This document shows, in pieces, positions 1-9,300 of a stretch of 64,000 nucleotides of DNA. Location of the stretch: positions 62,001 through 126,000 of the forward strand of contig CBDEGO010000005.1 in the NCBI GenBank assembly GCA_965237995.1, in the 5' to 3' direction. Source of the stretch: JAAELZ01 sp965237995. GTDB taxonomy: Bacteria; Pseudomonadota; Gammaproteobacteria; Arenicellales; Poriferihabitantaceae. Both the position numbers and the translations under genes were made by a program. Each line of letters starts with the position of its first letter. Position 1 is the first letter of the stretch. The notes below the pieces were generated by a model that had not been told where the DNA came from, ran no database searches, and saw only the letters and a program-made list of their open reading frames with translations.

Positions 1-421
1 CTAGCGGGAAATTCCATGGTGTAATCGCCGCCACGACCCCAATGGGCTGTTTAATCACAACTAAACGCCTGTCATCGGCTGCTGAGGGAATAGTTTCGCC
101 ATAAATTCGCTTAGCTTCTTCCGCAAACCATTGCACAAAGCTTGCACCGTAGACCACTTCGCCCATCGATTCTGCTAGTGGTTTACCGCACTCAGCGGTA
201 ATCAGTGCAGCCAGTTCCTCCTTGTTATCCAAAATCAGGTTATACCAACGCATAAGCGCCTCACTGCGCGCTTTAGCGGGTATCGCTGACCACGCTTTGA
301 ATGTTTCTTTCGCCAAGACGATAGCGGCTTTGGTGCCGTCTACGCCCATCTCTGGCACTGAATCTAAGACTTTGCCGTTAGCTGGATTGGTAACCTTAAA
401 TGTATTATTTGATTGAGTCAT
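1..421 (-). CDS. NAD(P)-dependent aldehyde dehydrogenase, succinate-semialdehyde dehydrogenase-like (partial)
   Basis: The gene starts at the ATG at 421-419 and runs off the left edge, so only about the first 140 residues are visible. Reading the minus strand gives MTQSNNTFKVTNPANGK, then the ALDH landmarks TAECGKP, FVQWFAEEAKRIYGE and, at the edge, KQPIGVVAAITPWNFP. That last segment is the N-terminal part of the coenzyme-binding fold of the GabD/succinate-semialdehyde dehydrogenase group. The catalytic Cys and Glu lie outside the window. It reads in the same direction as the acyl-CoA gene group upstream but is separated from it by 415 bases, so a shared transcript is uncertain. By context the substrate may be an omega-amino or trimethylammonio aldehyde; that is inference. 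Confidence 0.9.
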   Translation of the reverse strand, partial: MTQSNNTFKVTNPANGKVLDSVPEMGVDGTKAAIVLAKETFKAWSAIPAKARSEALMRWYNLILDNKEELAALITAECGKPLAESMGEVVYGASFVQWFAEEAKRIYGETIPSAADDRRLVVIKQPIGVVAAITPWNFPL

Positions 422-836
422 TTTTTCTAACCATTAGTATGTTTGTGTTTTGCTGATTGGCAAAACGAAAAATTCTATCGACCATTTAGCGGGCTAAAGT
501 GTTAAATATTGTGCAACTATATTTAGCACAATGAATAAATACTTCACTAACTAAGTGAGTCGCTTTATAAAAATAGACAACCCAAGCCATGGTTTCTTTA
601 ACATTACGGCTGCGGTTAACGTGATGTAATCAATGAGCGTATTGAAAACTGACTTTGGATGAAAATCAGGAATAAACTGCGAAGGAAAAATTGAACATGA
701 GTGTATGCCTTGCTTACTCAAGCCAGTGCAAGAATGCAGGCTACCAAAGGCTTTATAGCGCCCCGTTAAATAGCTCGTTTGCCAAGTGTTTGATAAAGAC
801 TTACTCATCGCTAAAATATACTCCAAGACAGTCAAT
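422..836. other. Intergenic stretch, no gene recognised
   Basis: This is 415 bases between the end of the ADP-forming acyl-CoA synthetase and the start of the aldehyde dehydrogenase. The first 130 bases upstream of the dehydrogenase are AT-rich and probably hold its promoter. A 108-codon minus-strand open frame (551-877) crosses it and overlaps the synthetase end. Its Ser/Tyr/His-rich composition and lack of any motif argue against it being a gene. Confidence 0.5.
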
Positions 837-2936
837 TTAGACAAGCTCTGCGGTATATAAATGCAGTAGTGCATCAACTGCCACTACGCTATCTTTGTAG
901 ACAAACAAAGGGTTGATTTCAAGCTCGGATAGGCGTTGTTGATGGTTTATCATATAGTTTGCGATTTTTTCGATACTAACCGCTAGTTTAGGCAAATTCA
1001 CCGCCGCCTCTCCTCGATATCCAGCAAGTATCGACGAAGATTTCAACTGACCAAGAGCGGCTAATATCTCTTCATAAGAGGCGGGTAAGATCAAAGTGAT
1101 TGCATCTTGCAATAGTTCAATAAACACACCGCCTGTCGCGATGGTGAGTACCATTCCAAAGGATTCATCCGTTCTGATACTGACCATTAACTCAACAATG
1201 GGCCTAGCTTGCATTTCCTCTACTAAGAATAACTCAGTATTAATATTTGGACTATTAGCGCTAAGCCGATTACTCATTAATTCCATCGTTTTAACGAGTT
1301 GATCCGTCCCAATATTTAATGCCACAGCCCCAATTTCTGTTTTATGGGCAATGTGCGTAGAATTTAATTTAACCGCGAAAGTCCCATTCAACTTACCGCA
1401 ACCTGATAAAGCGCTTCCTTTGGAAAGCAGTTTGGCATTTGGTACAGTAATACCAGCCTTTTGTACGTGTTGTTTTGCAGTCCATTCGTCGGTTTGTTCC
1501 ACCTTATGTGTAACATCGACTTCAACTAAATCGTCAGAGACATTATCTAGCAACCACGTTCTTTGCAGCCCATAATGCGTTGCCGCTTGGATTGCGTCTA
1601 ACGCTTCGTGAATGCCTTGTAATGGTGTAACGCCATTGTCTATGAGGTAACGCCGAGTGGATTTATCAATATTCTCTGGTAACGTACTACAGACCGCAGC
1701 AGGTAGTTTGGCTTTAGTCGATGCGTTAATAAAACACCCTGCATCATTTAGATAGAAGCCTTTACTCTCATCAATATCGGGTAAAGGATAATCTTGAACA
1801 ATGACCGCACTGTCATAGTCATCTTGCATTGCTGCATCAAATACTGGCTGCAGTTGGTCAGGAAACCCCCAAATAGGGGTGGTGTAATCTAAAGGATTTG
1901 AAACCTCTGCGATACGAGGTAACCTTTCGATGAGCTTTGCCGTTACTTCGTCACTAGGTTGCGGGAAGTCCAAGCCAATTTTTTCAGCGTAATCAGCCAG
2001 CATGGTGGCACCGCCGCCCGAGCAAGTAAAACCAAGCACTTTATTGCCCTTAGGAATTCCGGAAACACAAATAAATTTTAAGGTTTCCAGCAATTGCGCC
2101 GGATTAGACACACTGATGATGCCGAGGCGTGAGAACAAGGCTTCATACATCTCTGTTGAGCCCGATAAGGAGCCCGTATGGCTAACGGTCAGTTGCGAAC
2201 CGATTTGTGAAGAACCCGTTTTTAAAACCACAATCGGCTTATTCAAAGATAAGGCTTTTCTAGCAACACGACTAAATGCTGCAACGTCTTTTAAGCCTTC
2301 AATATGCAAACCTATCGCTCGGACTTCTTCTTTATCGCACAATAAATCGACGTAGTCTTCTAAGCGCAAACCAGATTGGTTACCAGCAGACACCATGTAG
2401 GCCAGCGGAACCGATCTTTGGTTCATCAAAATATCGGAGGACAACATGCCACTTTGAGTGATAATCGCCGCCCCGTAACCAGGGCAAAATCCACTGTGCG
2501 CGAATGGCCATAAAGCCACTTTGTCGATAAAGTTAATGACGCCATAGCAATTTGGCCCGACTAAAGCCATGTCTTGCGCAGCCTCTATTAACGCCAAATC
2601 ACCTTCACCGCCTTCAGATCCATCTGCAGAGAATCCAGCGGTGTAGCACACCACACCGCCAGCACCACTTTGCGCCAACTGGGAAACCACTTCAAGCGCT
2701 GGTTGCGCGGGAATAGCTAAGAACGTTGCATCTGGGGCTTCGGGTAAAGCGTTGATATCCAGATAACATTCAATATCAGCAATACTTTTTCGCTTAGGGT
2801 TAACCGGCCAAATTTCACCTTCGTACCCAATGCGCTTTAACTCGCCAATGACAGTAACAGCGTCTCGCCCGCCAAAAACGGCGACATGACGCGGATTTAA
2901 CAGTCGCTCAAAATTCGCACGTTGTTGCGGTGTCAT
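837..2936 (-). CDS. Acetate--CoA ligase (ADP-forming) family protein, fused alpha-beta type
   Basis: This 699-residue protein belongs to the NDP-forming acyl-CoA synthetase superfamily, which makes acyl-CoA from acid, CoA and ATP. Domain order is a CoA-binding Rossmann domain (about 10-140, HVAVFGG), a succinyl-CoA-ligase-like domain (about 150-450) with the phosphorylated His in VSHTGSLSG (H253), and a C-terminal ATP-grasp domain (about 480-699, with FAVKLNSTHIAHKTEIGAV). The ATG overlaps the stop of the acyl-CoA dehydrogenase by four bases (ATGA), so the two are translationally coupled. With the dehydrogenase and the beta-keto acid cleavage enzyme it likely activates the carboxylate that enters a beta-oxidation-like route. 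Substrate is unknown; gamma-butyrobetaine or carnitine is a guess from the neighbours. Confidence 0.88.
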   Translation of the reverse strand: MTPQQRANFERLLNPRHVAVFGGRDAVTVIGELKRIGYEGEIWPVNPKRKSIADIECYLDINALPEAPDATFLAIPAQPALEVVSQLAQSGAGGVVCYTAGFSADGSEGGEGDLALIEAAQDMALVGPNCYGVINFIDKVALWPFAHSGFCPGYGAAIITQSGMLSSDILMNQRSVPLAYMVSAGNQSGLRLEDYVDLLCDKEEVRAIGLHIEGLKDVAAFSRVARKALSLNKPIVVLKTGSSQIGSQLTVSHTGSLSGSTEMYEALFSRLGIISVSNPAQLLETLKFICVSGIPKGNKVLGFTCSGGGATMLADYAEKIGLDFPQPSDEVTAKLIERLPRIAEVSNPLDYTTPIWGFPDQLQPVFDAAMQDDYDSAVIVQDYPLPDIDESKGFYLNDAGCFINASTKAKLPAAVCSTLPENIDKSTRRYLIDNGVTPLQGIHEALDAIQAATHYGLQRTWLLDNVSDDLVEVDVTHKVEQTDEWTAKQHVQKAGITVPNAKLLSKGSALSGCGKLNGTFAVKLNSTHIAHKTEIGAVALNIGTDQLVKTMELMSNRLSANSPNINTELFLVEEMQARPIVELMVSIRTDESFGMVLTIATGGVFIELLQDAITLILPASYEEILAALGQLKSSSILAGYRGEAAVNLPKLAVSIEKIANYMINHQQRLSELEINPLFVYKDSVVAVDALLHLYTAELV

Positions 2937-4093
2937 GCACCTAACGGTCTCAATATTGAACGGGTTATGATATGTCGCTGAATTTCAGATGTACCATCCC
3001 ATATTCGTTCTAAACGCGAATCACGCCATAAGCGTTGCACTGGCAGTTCTTCCATCAAGCCCATCCCACCATAAATTTGCACGGTATCATCGGCTACACG
3101 GTTAAGCATTTCGGAACAATAGACCTTCACCATCGCCGCATCGCTGTCTTGCATCGTTCCGGCATCGGCTTTTTCAACGGCGTTCATGACTAATAAATCG
3201 GCGGTTTTTATACCAATGGCCATATCCGCCAACTTGAATCCCGTTGCTTGAAATTGGCCAATGGGTTTGTTGAACTGCTTGCGATTGGCAGCCCAATCGA
3301 CTGCTAACTCATACAAACGCTCGGCTTTACCTACACAAGTTGCGCCAACCCAGATACGTCCCATGCCAAGCCATTGACCAGATAACTCCAGCCCCCGCCC
3401 TTCCTCACCAAGGATTTGGCCCGGGCCAAGGCGAACATTATCGAAACTTAACTGAAAGGTGTGATAACCGCGATAACTTACGCACATAGTGCCCTCGGAG
3501 ATTTCAAAACCTTTAACGCCGACATCAACTAAAAATGCCGTAACTCGCTTGCGCGGACCACGAGGGGTTTCGTCTTCCCCTGTTGCAGCAAATACAATGG
3601 CAAAATCCGGCATGACTGGGCCTGAGATAAAGTGCTTAGATCCATTCAATATCCAGTCATCACCATCGCGTCGCGCATTTGATTTCATCGACATAATATC
3701 TGAACCCGCTTCTGGCTCAGTTAACGCAAACAGTTCGCGTTTTTCTGCTTTTACACACGGTGTTAAATAGCGCTCAATCTGGTCACCCTCACAGGCCATC
3801 AACAACTCTGTGGGGCGTCCGACCCAAGAATGTAAAGCATGGCTCGTTCGACCATACTCTCGTTCTATGACTGCCATACTGGTATAGCCTAGCCCGCCGC
3901 CGCCCACAGATTCAGGCAAGTTAGCAGAGTACAAACCGGCTTCAATTGAACGCTGCTCAATTTGTTTACCCAGTTCTATTGGAACGTGGCCTAAGCGGTC
4001 GACTTCTTCTTCGTGCGGAATAAGCTCTGCGTCGATAAACGCGCGAGCACTTTGTTGTAACAGTTCATTTTCGTGGCTGAGTTGGATATCCAT
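2933..4093 (-). CDS. Acyl-CoA dehydrogenase family protein
   Basis: This 386-residue FAD enzyme has normal family length and domains: helical N-terminus, a middle beta domain with TEPEAGSD and NGSKHFISG, and a C-terminal helical domain ending RIWDGTSEIQR. It should introduce a 2,3-double bond into an acyl-CoA and pass electrons to ETF. The position that is Glu in the usual YEGT motif of short and medium chain enzymes is Asp here (D366, WDGT), so catalysis or substrate may differ. It lies 13 bases downstream of the beta-keto acid cleavage gene and overlaps the CoA ligase start by four bases. A crotonobetainyl-CoA reductase (CaiA)-like role on gamma-butyrobetainyl-CoA would fit the context but is inferred. 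Confidence 0.88.
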   Translation of the reverse strand: MDIQLSHENELLQQSARAFIDAELIPHEEEVDRLGHVPIELGKQIEQRSIEAGLYSANLPESVGGGGLGYTSMAVIEREYGRTSHALHSWVGRPTELLMACEGDQIERYLTPCVKAEKRELFALTEPEAGSDIMSMKSNARRDGDDWILNGSKHFISGPVMPDFAIVFAATGEDETPRGPRKRVTAFLVDVGVKGFEISEGTMCVSYRGYHTFQLSFDNVRLGPGQILGEEGRGLELSGQWLGMGRIWVGATCVGKAERLYELAVDWAANRKQFNKPIGQFQATGFKLADMAIGIKTADLLVMNAVEKADAGTMQDSDAAMVKVYCSEMLNRVADDTVQIYGGMGLMEELPVQRLWRDSRLERIWDGTSEIQRHIITRSILRPLGA

Positions 4094-4106
4094 GGTTTCG
4101 CGCGTT

Positions 4107-4991
4107 TTAAGCTTTCTTCAAGCCGTAACGTTCTCGCACTTCTGCGGGGGTCACGGCGCGGGCGCCTAGGCGTTCGATAATCTCTACCGCGCGAGTGACT
4201 AAATCCCCGTTTGAAGCCAACACGCCTCTATCTAGATAGATATTATCTTCCAGCCCCACTCGCACATTCCCACCCATGACGACGGCGGCAGCAACCATCG
4301 GCATTTGCATACGCGAAATCCCAAAACTAGCCCAAGCCGCATCAGCAGGAAGCTCGTCTTTCATTGCCTTCATCGTATCGATCGTTTGATCAGCCCCCCA
4401 AGGAATACCTAAGCACAATTGAAACATGGGTGGATCAGCAATTAACCCCTCCGCAACCATTTGCTTTGCAAATCGAATATGCCCTAATTCGAAGACTTCC
4501 ATTTCTGGCTTAACCCCCCAGCCCTTCACTAACTCAGCCATTTTGCGTAAGGTAGGCGGTGTTGAAATGTAGATTTCATCGCCATTACCAAAATTCATGG
4601 TGCCGCAGTCAATGCTACATATTTCTGGGCGACACTGTTCTACATGAATTAATCGCTCTTCTGGGCCAATCATATCGGTTCCGGGGCCCGGCATAGAGGG
4701 GTTAGCCGCACTAGCAACCCAATCACCGCCCATCCCAGCAGTTAAATTTATCACCACGTCAGTGTCCGAATCACGAATTCGCTCAACGGTTTCTTTAAAC
4801 AAAGCGGGGTCACGTGAGCCTTTACCGGTTTCCGGATCACGCACGTGGACGTGCGCAACCGCCGCGCCGGCCTTGGCAGATTCGATCGCTGCATCCGCAA
4901 TTTGTTCTGGAGTGACTGGCACACCCGGGTGCTTTGCTAGGGTATCACCAGCGCCCGTAACGGCGCAGGTTACAATGACTTCGTAGTTCAT
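4107..4991 (-). CDS. 3-keto-5-aminohexanoate cleavage family protein (BKACE, DUF849)
   Basis: This 294-residue TIM-barrel enzyme of the beta-keto acid cleavage family condenses a beta-keto acid with acetyl-CoA to give acetoacetate (or its analogue) and a new acyl-CoA. The zinc-binding pair is visible in AHVHVRDPETG (H47, H49), and the third ligand is likely E248 in VGLEDNIYLDRG. In Pseudomonas a member of this family cleaves 3-dehydrocarnitine next to the GlxA-type regulator CdhR. Here the gene also sits divergent from a GlxA-type regulator, which favours a quaternary-amine substrate such as dehydrocarnitine, but other beta-keto acids are possible. It is the first gene of the operon with the acyl-CoA dehydrogenase and CoA ligase. 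Confidence 0.9.
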   Translation of the reverse strand: MNYEVIVTCAVTGAGDTLAKHPGVPVTPEQIADAAIESAKAGAAVAHVHVRDPETGKGSRDPALFKETVERIRDSDTDVVINLTAGMGGDWVASAANPSMPGPGTDMIGPEERLIHVEQCRPEICSIDCGTMNFGNGDEIYISTPPTLRKMAELVKGWGVKPEMEVFELGHIRFAKQMVAEGLIADPPMFQLCLGIPWGADQTIDTMKAMKDELPADAAWASFGISRMQMPMVAAAVVMGGNVRVGLEDNIYLDRGVLASNGDLVTRAVEIIERLGARAVTPAEVRERYGLKKA

Positions 4992-5118
4992 AATGATTCT
5001 ATTGGGGTGGTTTTATTAGCGACATTTTGCTCAACTCTGAATTCCTTTTTGTCGTTTTATCGTCTAAAGTATCGTTTATTCGCCGTTTGATTATTCAACA
5101 GCTATCTAAAAATCACTC
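4992..5118. promoter_or_regulatory. Divergent promoter/operator region between BKACE operon and GlxA-type regulator
   Basis: These 127 bases separate two divergent genes and must hold both promoters. Within 5050-5095 the hexamer TATCGT occurs twice, with TATCGTC and TATCGTT about 12 bases apart, in an AT-rich context. This could be a direct-repeat operator for the AraC-type regulator encoded to the right. No experimental site is known to me; this is inference from layout. Confidence 0.35.
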
Positions 5119-6165
5119 ATGTCTGAAGCCCCCAAACAAACCAAACTATTGCGGTATGCCTTCGTGCTCATACCGCGTTTTAATATGATGACGGTCACCA
5201 CAATGATTGAACCGCTTAGAATCGCAAACTACCTATCGAGTTCTCCCCGTTATCAATGGGAGTTTTTATCATTCGACGATCAGCGTGTGTCCTCTAGCAA
5301 TCAGTTAAGTATTGATTGCCAATTGATTAACTCGCAGCACAATGAAAAGTATGACATGGTTTTCATTCTAGGCAGCTGGGGGTGTGAACACTATCAACAA
5401 GTCGAGTTGTTTAACTGGTTACATCGACTGCACTATAACGGTGACAAGCTGTGCGCCGTTGAAATGGCGGCCTATACGTTTGCAAGGGCAAGAATTCTAT
5501 CTAAAAAATTAGCTACTATGCACTGGTCGATGATGGCTGGATTTGCAGAGATGTTTCCAAATGTCAATTTGAGCGAGCGTTTGTACACCATAGATCGAAA
5601 TTTAATCACCTGCGCTGGTGGAACGGCAGGCATAGACTTAATGTTGCATTTAATTATCCAGCAGCATGGCGAGAACTTAGGTGCGGAAATCGCCGATCAA
5701 ATGATCCACCACCCTGCTCGTACTGCTGATATGGCACAAAGACGAACGCATGGAGGTACTCGAAGTCATATCCACCCTTACGTAAATGAAGCGATCAAAC
5801 TGATTGAAGAAAATATGGTAGAACCCATGTCAATTCCAGACATTGCCGCTAAAATTGGTTTGTCACAACGGCAGCTAGAACGTTATTTTAAAACCTATTT
5901 AGGCTGCTCGATCGTTCAACTTAGCCAGTTAATACGATTGCAGTACGCTAGAGTATTACTGACTAGTACCAACATGCCGATTCGTGAAGTGTCAGCAGCG
6001 AGTGGGTTTAATTCAATGTCGCACTTTAGCAACGTATTTTTCAAACGCTTTGGCAAAAAACCGAGTTCTTATCGACACGCTTGGATGGAAAATGAGACAA
6101 CGCCCTCTTGGCCTGGGACCGTGTTCTCGTTACTTGAAAGCGTTAACTTTAAACGTCAATATTGA
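5119..6165 (+). CDS. GlxA family transcriptional regulator (DJ-1/PfpI-like plus AraC HTH)
   Basis: The 348-residue protein has an N-terminal DJ-1/PfpI (class I amidotransferase-like) sensor domain (about 10-190, FVLIPRFNMMTVTTMIEPLR at its start) and a C-terminal AraC/XylS double helix-turn-helix (about 225-325, IGLSQRQLERYFKTYLG and ASGFNSMSHFSNVFFKRFG). This architecture is that of CdhR, GbdR, SouR and ArgR, activators of carnitine, betaine and amino acid catabolism. The domain probably binds a small quaternary or amino compound. It is transcribed divergently from the beta-keto acid cleavage gene and most likely activates that operon. The exact ligand cannot be read from sequence. Confidence 0.9.
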   Translation: MSEAPKQTKLLRYAFVLIPRFNMMTVTTMIEPLRIANYLSSSPRYQWEFLSFDDQRVSSSNQLSIDCQLINSQHNEKYDMVFILGSWGCEHYQQVELFNWLHRLHYNGDKLCAVEMAAYTFARARILSKKLATMHWSMMAGFAEMFPNVNLSERLYTIDRNLITCAGGTAGIDLMLHLIIQQHGENLGAEIADQMIHHPARTADMAQRRTHGGTRSHIHPYVNEAIKLIEENMVEPMSIPDIAAKIGLSQRQLERYFKTYLGCSIVQLSQLIRLQYARVLLTSTNMPIREVSAASGFNSMSHFSNVFFKRFGKKPSSYRHAWMENETTPSWPGTVFSLLESVNFKRQY

Positions 6166-6350
6166 TTTTTCGCTACCAATAAAAATCCGCCCAACCCAGT
6201 TACTTTTCTATTAGATACGTTATTTTCTCTTTGGGTGTTGTTACGTCCTTTTCACCTGTTAAACGAACAATCTTAAATCAGAAACTTGCCCCTGACTAAG
6301 TTTATTCGTACCATCGCGCTAAATTTTATAAGCCTGTTAACCCTTACCTC

Positions 6351-9300
6351 ATGATAAAACCCATTAAGCGCCTACTGGTCGCTAATCGTAGCGAAATTGC
6401 CATTCGTGTTTTCCGCAGCGCCCGTGAACTAGGTATCACACCAATCGCAATATATAGTTATGAAGACCGGTACGCGCTACATCGCTTTCACGCAGATGAG
6501 GCTTATCAGATTGGTGAAGCCGGTGAACCGATTAAAAATTACCTGAATATCGAGAATATTATCGCGCTGGCAAAGGCGCAAAACATTGATGCGATTCACC
6601 CGGGGTATGGCTTTTTATCTGAGAACCCTGAGTTTGCAAAGCGCTGCCGAGAAAACGACATTATTTTTGTCGGGCCTAAAACTAAAACCTTAAATGACTT
6701 AGGCGATAAAACCTCTGCCCGCGCAATGGCAGACAACGCAGACGTGCCGATCTTGGGCGGTGCGAACCGCGCCATTACGGACTTGGCGGATGGCCTTGCT
6801 ACCGCAAACACCGTGGGCTACCCCATCATGCTAAAAGCTGCGCATGGCGGTGGTGGGCGTGGCATGCGTAAAGTCATGACGGAAGATGATTTTGAAAGCG
6901 CTTTTACAGCGGCTCAGCGTGAATCGTTCTCAGCGTTTGGTAGTAACGATATTTTTATTGAAAAGCTGATCACTAAAGCGCGGCATATCGAAGTACAGAT
7001 ACTGGCCGACAAACACGGTAATTTGGTGCACCTGCACGAGCGTGATTGTTCGGTACAACGTCGTTACCAAAAGGTCGTGGAGATTGCCCCTGCGCCAAAT
7101 TTGGCGCAAGACATCCGCACTCGTATTTGCAAAGCCGCCTGTAAGATTGCCACGAGTGCAGAGTATGAAAATGCGGGCACGGTCGAATTTCTACTCGATG
7201 ATGAGACACAAAAATTTTACTTCATTGAAGTCAATCCGCGTATTCAGGTTGAACACACTGTGACAGAAGAAGTCACCGGAATTGACATCATTCGCGCTCA
7301 AATACTCGTCGCACAAGGGCATCATTTAGACGGAGAGCTAATCGCAATTCCATCGCAAGCATCCATCACGGTTAATGGCTTTGCGCTACAGTGCCGTATC
7401 ACTACTGAAGACCCAACTAATAGCTTCATGCCTGACTACGGGCGACTGACTCAATATCGCTCAGCCAGTGGTATTGGCATTCGCTTAGATGCTGGAAGTG
7501 CTTTTTCAGGCGCGATTGTGACCGCTTTCTTCGATTCCATGCTAGTCAAAATTAGTGCCCGCGCTCGCACGTTCGACGCAGCTATCACACGAATGACGCG
7601 CGCACTTAATGAATTTCGGGTTCGAGGCGTAAAAACCAATATTCCATTTTTATTGCGCTTGCTTGAACACGACACGTTTCGGCAAGGTTTGTGTAGCACC
7701 ACCTTTATTGACACCACGCCGGACTTATTAAAATTCAAGATGGAAGTCAGCCGTACTTCTCGAATCTTACATTACATCGCCGATACTATCGTCAATGGCA
7801 ATGAATTGGTTGAAGGTCGCCCGGTCGCAACGCGCCGCGCACCTGTTCCTCTGCCTTTGAAAACGCCGGTCGTTGCAGAAGTGCCAAGTGGTAGCCGAAC
7901 GATTTTCAAAGAGCAAGGCGTTGAAGGATTGCAGAAGTGGGTTCTGGATAAAGAAAACTTGCTCATTACCGATACGACATTTCGAGATGCGCATCAATCG
8001 TTGTTCGCGACGCGTATGCGCACGGTAGACATGCTAAATATCGCGCAGAGCTACGCGCATATGTCTCCTGAGTTGTTTTCGATAGAAATGTGGGGTGGCG
8101 CGACCTTTGATACTTCGATGCGCTTTCTAAAGGAAGACCCGTGGCAACGCCTGCGGGAAATGCGAGCGTGCGTGCCAAACATTTTATTCCAAATGTTACT
8201 ACGCTCCTCCAGCGTTGTAGGCTACGTCAACTACCCCGATAACGTTGTGCGCGAATTTATTCGTGAATCGGTTGATGCCGGCATGGATGTATTTCGTATA
8301 TTTGATGCCCTCAACTGGGTGCCTAACATGCGCGTGGCAATGGACAGCACAATCGAATTTGGCGGTATATGCGAAGCCGTTGTTTGTTATAGCGGTGATA
8401 TTCTTGATGCATCTCGCACTAAATACACACTAGACTATTATATTAAAATGGCGCGCGAACTAGAACAAGCCGGTGCGCATATTTTGTGTGTTAAAGACAT
8501 GGCTGGCTTACTTAAGCCAGATGCCGCGACTATTTTGTTCGCTGCACTTAAAGACGAAGTGTCTATTCCAGTGCACTTTCACACACATGACACCTCCGGC
8601 ATGCAAGCTGCATCAATTCTCAATGCGGCAAAGGTAGGCTTAGACATTGCTGACGCTGCAATGGCGCCATTATCGGGAGGAACATCGCAGCCTAATTTAA
8701 ACACGATTGCTGCTGCACTTAAGTTTGATAAGCGCAATACGGGGTTAGATACCGACAAGATTGACTTACTAGCCGATTACTGGCGTTCAGTACGAGAGTA
8801 TTACACGGCCTTTGAAAGCGAAACCTTACCGGCCACTGCTGATTTATATAAACACGAAATGCCAGGAGGCCAATACACTAACCTGTACGAACAAGCGCGT
8901 TCGCTTGGTTTAGCTGACCGATGGTTAGCCGTTTGCGAGACCTACGCATCTGTCAACCAACTGTTTGGAGACATTGTCAAGGTCACACCGACGTCTAAAG
9001 TTGTTGGCGACATGGCTTTATTTATGGTGGCCAACGAATTAACGGCGGAGGATATTCTAAATAAAGAAAAAGAATTGGCCTTCCCGCTCTCAACCCAAGA
9101 TTTAATGAGCGGCCGAATGGGGCAGCCCTATGGCGGTTTCCCTAAAGACGTGCAAAAGCGAATTCTTAAAGGCGAAAAGCCGTTGGCGACACGCGCTGGT
9201 GAAAACATGCAGGACGTTGATTTTGATGCCGTACGGAGTGGCTTGAGTAAGTTAGGGGTCAATAACCCAACGATGCGCGATGCATTAACGCACACCTTGT

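Noticed and set aside
551..877. 108-codon minus-strand open frame downstream of the CoA ligase
   Set aside because: It overlaps the ligase end, has Ser/Tyr/His-rich composition and shows no motif, signal or ribosome site.
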